From Variovorax beijingensis (GTDB lineage Bacteria > Pseudomonadota > Gammaproteobacteria > Burkholderiales > Burkholderiaceae_C), in the NCBI RefSeq assembly GCF_007828835.1, contig NZ_VIVL01000001.1, forward strand, positions 620,001 through 684,000: a stretch of DNA of 64,000 bases, read 5' to 3'. The notes beneath the pieces are model-generated. The model was not told where the DNA came from. It did no database searches and saw nothing but the letters and a program-made list of their open reading frames with translations. Shown here one piece after another: positions 60,258-64,000 of the stretch. Both the position numbers and the translations under genes were made by a program. Numbering within the stretch: the stretch's first letter is position 1; each line of letters starts with the position of its first letter.

Positions 60258-62051
60258 ATGACCTTCGCAGTCCACGGCCTCCCTGTCGCCCGTGGCATTG
60301 CCATTGGCCGCGCGGTGCTGGTGGTGTCCAGCCGCATCGACGTGGCCCACTATTTCATCAAGCCCGAAGAAATAGAAACCGAGATCGACCGGGTGCGCAT
60401 GGCCCGCAACGCGGTGGCCGACGAGCTTGCCAAGCTGCAGGCCAGCGTCGCGCTGATGGGCCCCAACGATGCGCCGCACGAGCTCGCGGCGCTGCTCGAA
60501 GTGCACCAGATGCTGCTGCAGGACGAGGCGCTCACCGGCGGCGTCAAGCACTGGATCACTGACCGGCTCTACAACGCCGAGTGGGCGCTGACCACGCAAC
60601 TCGAAATCATCGCGCGCCAGTTCGACGAGATGGAGGACGAGTACCTGCGCGAGCGCAAGGCCGACCTCGAGCAGGTGGTCGAACGGCTGCTGCACCGCAT
60701 GAAGGGCACGGCCGCGGTGCTGGCGCCGAGCCCACCGCGCCGCAAGCGTCCTGCGGCCGAGGAGGACGACGACCCCACCGCCGGCGACGGCATCGACGCG
60801 CCGCTGGTGCTGATCGCGCACGACCTGTCGCCGGCCGACATGCTCCAGTTCAAGAAGAGCGTGTTCGCCGGCTTCGTGACCGACGTGGGCGGGCGCACCT
60901 CGCACACCGCCATCGTCGCGCGCAGCATGGACATTCCGGCTGTGGTGGGCGCGCGTACCGCGAGCCAGCTGGTGCGCCAGGACGACTGGGTGATCATCGA
61001 CGGCGATGCCGGCGTGGTGATCGTCGATCCCTCGCCGATCATCCTGGCCGAGTACGGCTTCAAGCAGCGCCAGGGCGATCTCGAGCGCGGCCGGCTCGCG
61101 CGCCTGCGCCACAAGCCCGCGGTGACGCTCGACGGCCAGCGCGTCGAGCTGCTTGCCAACATCGAGATGCCCGAGGACACCGTCGGCGCCGTCAAGGCCG
61201 GCGCAGTGGGCGTGGGGCTGTTCCGCAGCGAGTTCCTCTTCATGGGCCGCGAGTCGCAGCGCCAGACCCGCCTGCCCGACGAGGAAGAGCAATACCAGGC
61301 CTACAAGCGCGCGGTCGAGGGCATGCAGGGCATGCCGGTCACCATCCGCACCATCGACGTGGGCGCCGACAAGCCGCTCGACGGCAAGGCGGCCAGCAAG
61401 CAGGAGCATCTGAATCCCGCGCTCGGCCTGCGCGCCATCCGCTGGAGCCTGGCCGACCCGGCGATGTTCCTCACGCAGTTGCGCGCCATCCTGCGCGCGG
61501 CGGCGCACGGCGAGATCCACCTGCTGATCCCCATGCTCGCGCACGTCAGCGAGATCCGCCAGACGCTGTCGCTGATCGACTTTGCGCGCTCGGAGCTCGA
61601 CAGCCGCGGCGCCGTATACGGCAAGGTGAAGCTCGGCGCGATGATCGAGATTCCCGCCGCCGCGCTCACGCTCAAGACCTTCCTGAAGTACTTCGACTTC
61701 CTGTCGATCGGCACCAACGACCTGATCCAGTACACGCTGGCCATCGACCGGGCCGACGAGGCCGTGGCCCATCTCTACGACCCGGCCCATCCCGCAGTGC
61801 TGAGGCTCGTGGCCGACACCATTGCCGAATGCCGCCGCCAGGGCAAGAGCGTGGCCGTGTGCGGCGAGATGGCGGGCGACGTGGCCTTCACGCGTCTCTT
61901 GCTCGGCCTGGGACTGCGCAGCTTCTCGATGCATCCCTCGCGCATCCTCGCCGTTAAGCAGGAGGTGCTGCGCGCGGACACCAGCAAGCTCGAGGAATGG
62001 GCCAAGGGCGTGCTCGAGTCGGACGATCCTGCGGCCGCCCTGGCCGGCTGA
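60258..62051 (+). CDS. ptsI: Phosphoenolpyruvate-protein phosphotransferase (Enzyme I)
   Basis: A 597-residue EI that takes phosphate from PEP. The phosphohistidine is in DVGGRTSHTAIVARSMDIP at about residue 216. The C-terminal PEP-binding domain has GVGLFRSEFLFMG, VTIRTIDVGADKPL and LGLRAIRWSL, and the catalytic Cys in SVAVCGEMAGD. An acidic/basic insertion (PPRRKRPAAEEDDDPTAGDG, about residues 158-177) is not in E. coli EI. It closes the PTS operon. Confidence 0.95.
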   Translation: MTFAVHGLPVARGIAIGRAVLVVSSRIDVAHYFIKPEEIETEIDRVRMARNAVADELAKLQASVALMGPNDAPHELAALLEVHQMLLQDEALTGGVKHWITDRLYNAEWALTTQLEIIARQFDEMEDEYLRERKADLEQVVERLLHRMKGTAAVLAPSPPRRKRPAAEEDDDPTAGDGIDAPLVLIAHDLSPADMLQFKKSVFAGFVTDVGGRTSHTAIVARSMDIPAVVGARTASQLVRQDDWVIIDGDAGVVIVDPSPIILAEYGFKQRQGDLERGRLARLRHKPAVTLDGQRVELLANIEMPEDTVGAVKAGAVGVGLFRSEFLFMGRESQRQTRLPDEEEQYQAYKRAVEGMQGMPVTIRTIDVGADKPLDGKAASKQEHLNPALGLRAIRWSLADPAMFLTQLRAILRAAAHGEIHLLIPMLAHVSEIRQTLSLIDFARSELDSRGAVYGKVKLGAMIEIPAAALTLKTFLKYFDFLSIGTNDLIQYTLAIDRADEAVAHLYDPAHPAVLRLVADTIAECRRQGKSVAVCGEMAGDVAFTRLLLGLGLRSFSMHPSRILAVKQEVLRADTSKLEEWAKGVLESDDPAAALAG

Positions 62052-62075
62052 GCCGCGCGGTTCGCTTCCAGAAGC

Positions 62076-62100
62076 GAAACATAACGAAACACGCCGAAAC
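62076..62100 (+). promoter_or_regulatory. Three GAAAC boxes phased at 10 bp
   Basis: GAAAC occurs at 62076, 62086 and 62096, exactly one helical turn apart, in the 121-bp gap between ptsI and the small exported protein gene. Phased direct repeats suit a cooperatively binding regulator. A 9-bp hairpin (62114-62132) lies between these boxes and the gene start. Confidence 0.35.
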
Positions 62101-62172
62101 CGCGGCGAAAGGACTTGCCGCACTGCGGCAAGCACCATCAGGTCTCCTCTTCCACCACAGAAAGGCCAGACC

Positions 62173-62544
62173 ATGAAATCTCTCTCCCTGACCCAAGTCG
62201 TCGCCGTCGGCTCCTTCGCGCTGCTCGCTGCAGCCGGGGCCAAGGCCGAATCCTACGAAGGCGTCCAGCCTCTCACCTCGGCAAAGAGCCGCGCCGAAGT
62301 CAATGCCGAGGCCGTTCGCGAGGCTTCCGCTCCAGACCAGAACGTCGTGCGCGGTTCGCGCGGCGCCGAGACCATGGCCGTGTCGAGAGACCGCGCGGGC
62401 GTCGTCTTCGAAGCCATGCGCACCGCCGCCGCACCCGACCAGAACGTGACCTCGGGTTCGCGCGTGAACAGCAAGGTCATCTCGACCCTGCAGAACCCTG
62501 TCGATGCACGTGCCGCAGCCGCCGGCAACAGCAACAGGCTCTAA
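62173..62544 (+). CDS. Small exported protein with internal repeat, paralogue of 35065
   Basis: A 123-residue protein with a signal peptide (VVAVGSFALLAAAGAKA). The mature part begins ESYEGV and holds two repeats, AEAVREASAPDQNVVRGSRG and EAMRTAAAPDQNVTSGSR, as in the protein at 35065; the C-terminal SRVNSKVIST is shared too. No function is recognised. It lies between ptsI and the Spy-like gene and may have its own promoter near the phased GAAAC boxes. Confidence 0.85.
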   Translation: MKSLSLTQVVAVGSFALLAAAGAKAESYEGVQPLTSAKSRAEVNAEAVREASAPDQNVVRGSRGAETMAVSRDRAGVVFEAMRTAAAPDQNVTSGSRVNSKVISTLQNPVDARAAAAGNSNRL

Positions 62545-62589
62545 GACCCATCACGCCCGCAGGGCACTCCGCGGGCCGCAAGGAACATC

Positions 62590-63057
62590 ATGAAGCACTG
62601 GATCAAACGCACTCTCTTCGGTTTCGCCGGCCTTGCGGTCGTGGCGGGCAGCATTGCCGGCTGCGCCGGCCATCGGCACGGCTGGGGCAGCGGCGATTCC
62701 GCCGAGTTCCGCACCAGGATGGTCGAACGCGTCGGCAGCAAGCTGGAACTCGACGCAGCGCAGAAGCAGAAGCTCACCGTGCTGGCCGAGAAGCTGCAGG
62801 CGCAGCGCGAAGCCATGCGCGGCGCGGGCGGGTCGGGCGATCCGCGTTCGCAGTTCAAGGCACTGTTCGCGGGCAACAAGCTCGACCAGGCAGCCGCCAC
62901 GCGGCTCGTCGACGAGAAGACCACGGCCGTGCGCAACGGCAGCCCGGAGATCATCGCAGCCGCCGCCGATTTCTTCGACAGCCTGAACGCCGAGCAGCAG
63001 CAGAAGGTGCGTGACTTCATGGACCGCGGCGGACGCCGCTGGCGCCATCATGGCTAG
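62590..63057 (+). CDS. Spy/CpxP-family periplasmic protein
   Basis: A 155-residue envelope protein with a lipoprotein-type signal (GLAVVAGSIAGC). LTxxQ-like motifs are LELDAAQKQKLTVLAEKL and DSLNAEQQQKVRDFMDRGG, the hallmarks of Spy/CpxP chaperones and metal-sensing relatives. His residues (GHRHGWG; RRWRHHG) cluster at the mature N- and C-termini and could bind metal. It would stabilise or monitor proteins in the periplasm; partner unknown. Confidence 0.83.
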   Translation: MKHWIKRTLFGFAGLAVVAGSIAGCAGHRHGWGSGDSAEFRTRMVERVGSKLELDAAQKQKLTVLAEKLQAQREAMRGAGGSGDPRSQFKALFAGNKLDQAAATRLVDEKTTAVRNGSPEIIAAAADFFDSLNAEQQQKVRDFMDRGGRRWRHHG

Positions 63058-63550
63058 GCTTGGCTCACTCCCAGCCTTCGCGCACTTCGTATCGCTTCGC
63101 CAACCCCCTGCCGGCGGGCGATACCTGCGGCCCGGCGCAGCCGGTTCCGCGGTGTCCCGCGACCAGGCGGTGGCCGCGAGGGGCGGCGTGCGCGCGCTGC
63201 TGCGGCTCGAAGGCGCCGCGGTGCTGGGCGTGGCGCTCGCCGCCTACGCCCAGTTCGGCGCGGGTTGGGGGGCGTTCGCGCTCTGGCTGCTCGTGCCCGA
63301 TCTGTCGCTGCTGGGCTACCTCGCGGGCCCGCGCACGGGCGCGGCGCTTTACAACGCGGCGCACTCGTACGTCGGCCCGGTGCTGCTGCTGGCGCTCGGC
63401 GTGCTCGCGGCCATGCCCTGGGCGGTGGCCGGTAGCCTGATCTGGCTGGCCCACATCGGCGTCGACCGTGCGCTGGGCTACGGGCTCAAGTACGCAGCGG
63501 GCTTCGCCACCACGCACCTGGGCCGCATAGGCAGGGCCGATCCATGGTGA
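63050..63550 (+). CDS. DUF4260-type small membrane protein; start uncertain
   Basis: A membrane protein of up to 166 residues with about four hydrophobic segments (LRLEGAAVLGVALAAYAQFG, ALWLLVPDLSLLGYLAGPR, VGPVLLLALGVLAAMPWAV). The region from LLRLEGAAVLG onward matches the DUF4260 family. The first about 34 codons coincide with an R3 repeat copy (63079-63160), so the real start may be GTG at 63152, giving 132 residues. Function unknown. Confidence 0.7.
   Translation: MARLGSLPAFAHFVSLRQPPAGGRYLRPGAAGSAVSRDQAVAARGGVRALLRLEGAAVLGVALAAYAQFGAGWGAFALWLLVPDLSLLGYLAGPRTGAALYNAAHSYVGPVLLLALGVLAAMPWAVAGSLIWLAHIGVDRALGYGLKYAAGFATTHLGRIGRADPW
63079..63160 (+). repeat. Intercistronic hairpin repeat, family R3, copy 2
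   Basis: This stretch aligns with 15053-15135 (minus strand). The shared core is a hairpin (63121-63155) with arms ATACC/GGTGT, GCGG/CCGC and CCGGC/GCCGG. It overlaps the putative 5' part of the DUF4260 gene, so either the repeat was captured as coding sequence or that gene starts later. Confidence 0.68.
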
Positions 63551-63951
63551 GCGGCGCGTCCATGCCCAGCGGCCGCAGCGCTTCCCCCGTGGTGCACGCG
63601 CCGGCCGCGCGCGCATGGATGCTGGCCGAGACGCTCATGCTCGGGCTCGCGTCGACCGTGCACGCGGGGTTCCTGGTGTCCGGCTACGCGCATGCTGCGG
63701 CCCGCAACGCCGAGGCGGTGATAGCCGCCGTGCTGGTGCTGGCCTCGGCCGAGACCTGGCTGCGTCCCCATCATGCGCGCCGCGCCGCCATCTTCGGCCA
63801 GGGCTTCGCGCTGTTGGGCACGCTGGTCGGGCTCGGCACCATCATCGCGGGCATCGGTCCGCGCACGGTGCCGGACCTCGTCTACCACGCGCTGCTGCTC
63901 TGCGTTCTCGTGGCGGGCCTGGCCTGGGCGCTGCGATGCCGGCCGGTCTGA
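63544..63951 (+). CDS. Small integral membrane protein
   Basis: A 135-residue protein with four hydrophobic segments (AETLMLGLASTVHAGFLVSG, AEAVIAAVLVLASAETWL, FGQGFALLGTLVGLGTIIAG, VYHALLLCVLVAGLAWAL). No motif of known function is visible. It overlaps the upstream DUF4260 gene by 7 bp and follows the same direction, so co-translation is likely. An ATG overlaps its stop codon (TGATG), but the following frame leaves the window after 16 codons and is not called. Confidence 0.7.
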   Translation: MVSGASMPSGRSASPVVHAPAARAWMLAETLMLGLASTVHAGFLVSGYAHAAARNAEAVIAAVLVLASAETWLRPHHARRAAIFGQGFALLGTLVGLGTIIAGIGPRTVPDLVYHALLLCVLVAGLAWALRCRPV

Positions 63952-64000
63952 TGGTCGGCGAGGTCATTCGCCACCTTCTTGTCAGGAGGCACAATCCCGC

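Noticed and set aside
63951-64000. Start of a further gene (ATG overlapping TGA at 63949) or an AGGAGG-CACAAT promoter/ribosome-site-like stretch at the window end
   Set aside because: Only 16 codons are visible before the edge, and the sequence also fits the upstream region of a gene beyond the window, so neither can be decided.

Overview
The window is a high-GC, densely coded chromosomal segment. It carries the str ribosomal operon, most of the S10 ribosomal operon, a nitrogen-type/regulatory PTS (EIIA-HPr-EI), many ABC and TRAP uptake systems with LysR regulators, and hemB. Protein style and gene content point to a betaproteobacterium of the Comamonadaceae, most like Variovorax; this is inference from recognised protein families, not a database match. 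There are no tRNA or rRNA genes, CRISPR arrays, insertion sequences or phage genes that I can see.

Layout. 1-4735 (minus strand): the 5' part of AMP nucleosidase, a SLOG-fold protein, and a permease-ATPase-binding protein-permease ABC importer, with a divergent LysR gene at 4924. 5892-8143: ketopantoate-reductase-like protein and glutathione reductase, convergent. 8246-12392: a FecR/DUF6600 protein with a huge glutamine-rich tail, divergent from an apparently exported dikinase-like protein. 12450-16256 (minus): a TRAP transporter (DctM with a large insertion, DctQ, and a TakP-like binding protein). 16475-23367: rhodanese, BON-LysM protein, type III pantothenate kinase, crotonase, 3-hydroxybutyryl-CoA dehydrogenase, PurT, esterase and an AraC regulator. 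23385-30591: a Liv-type ABC importer whose cluster also encodes an acyl-CoA ligase, so uptake and CoA activation of a carboxylate are probably coupled. 30599-35433: EVE protein, MarC, SDR, HCCA-isomerase-like protein, dienelactone hydrolase, LysR and a small exported protein. 35519-41910: CorA, HemB, a candidate small RNA, HemJ, VanZ, a 2Fe-2S protein, a hydrolase and a D-Ala-D-Ala carboxypeptidase. 42102-54508: rpsL-rpsG-fusA-tuf-rpsJ, then a 2.5-kb insertion with two exported-protein genes, then rplC to rpsQ under their own promoter. 54605-60154 and on: peroxiredoxin, acetyltransferase, cytochrome b561-like and cytochrome c' genes, a TlpA-like thioredoxin, a lipoprotein, an MFS carrier and the PTS genes. 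62173-63951: small envelope proteins.

The most unusual signal is in DNA between genes. In the 481-bp livG-livF gap sit two roughly 185-bp elements in inverted orientation. Their loops are nearly identical, but their stems differ by fully compensated base-pair changes, so a folded RNA or single-stranded DNA structure is under selection. Two other hairpin repeat families (24269/60160 and 15053/63079) also lie between co-transcribed genes in the sense orientation. Other notable points are the split S10 operon, the exported glucan-dikinase-like protein, the inserted domain in DctM, a pair of paralogous repeat-containing exported proteins 27 kb apart, and a promoter-hairpin-terminator unit between hemB and hemJ.
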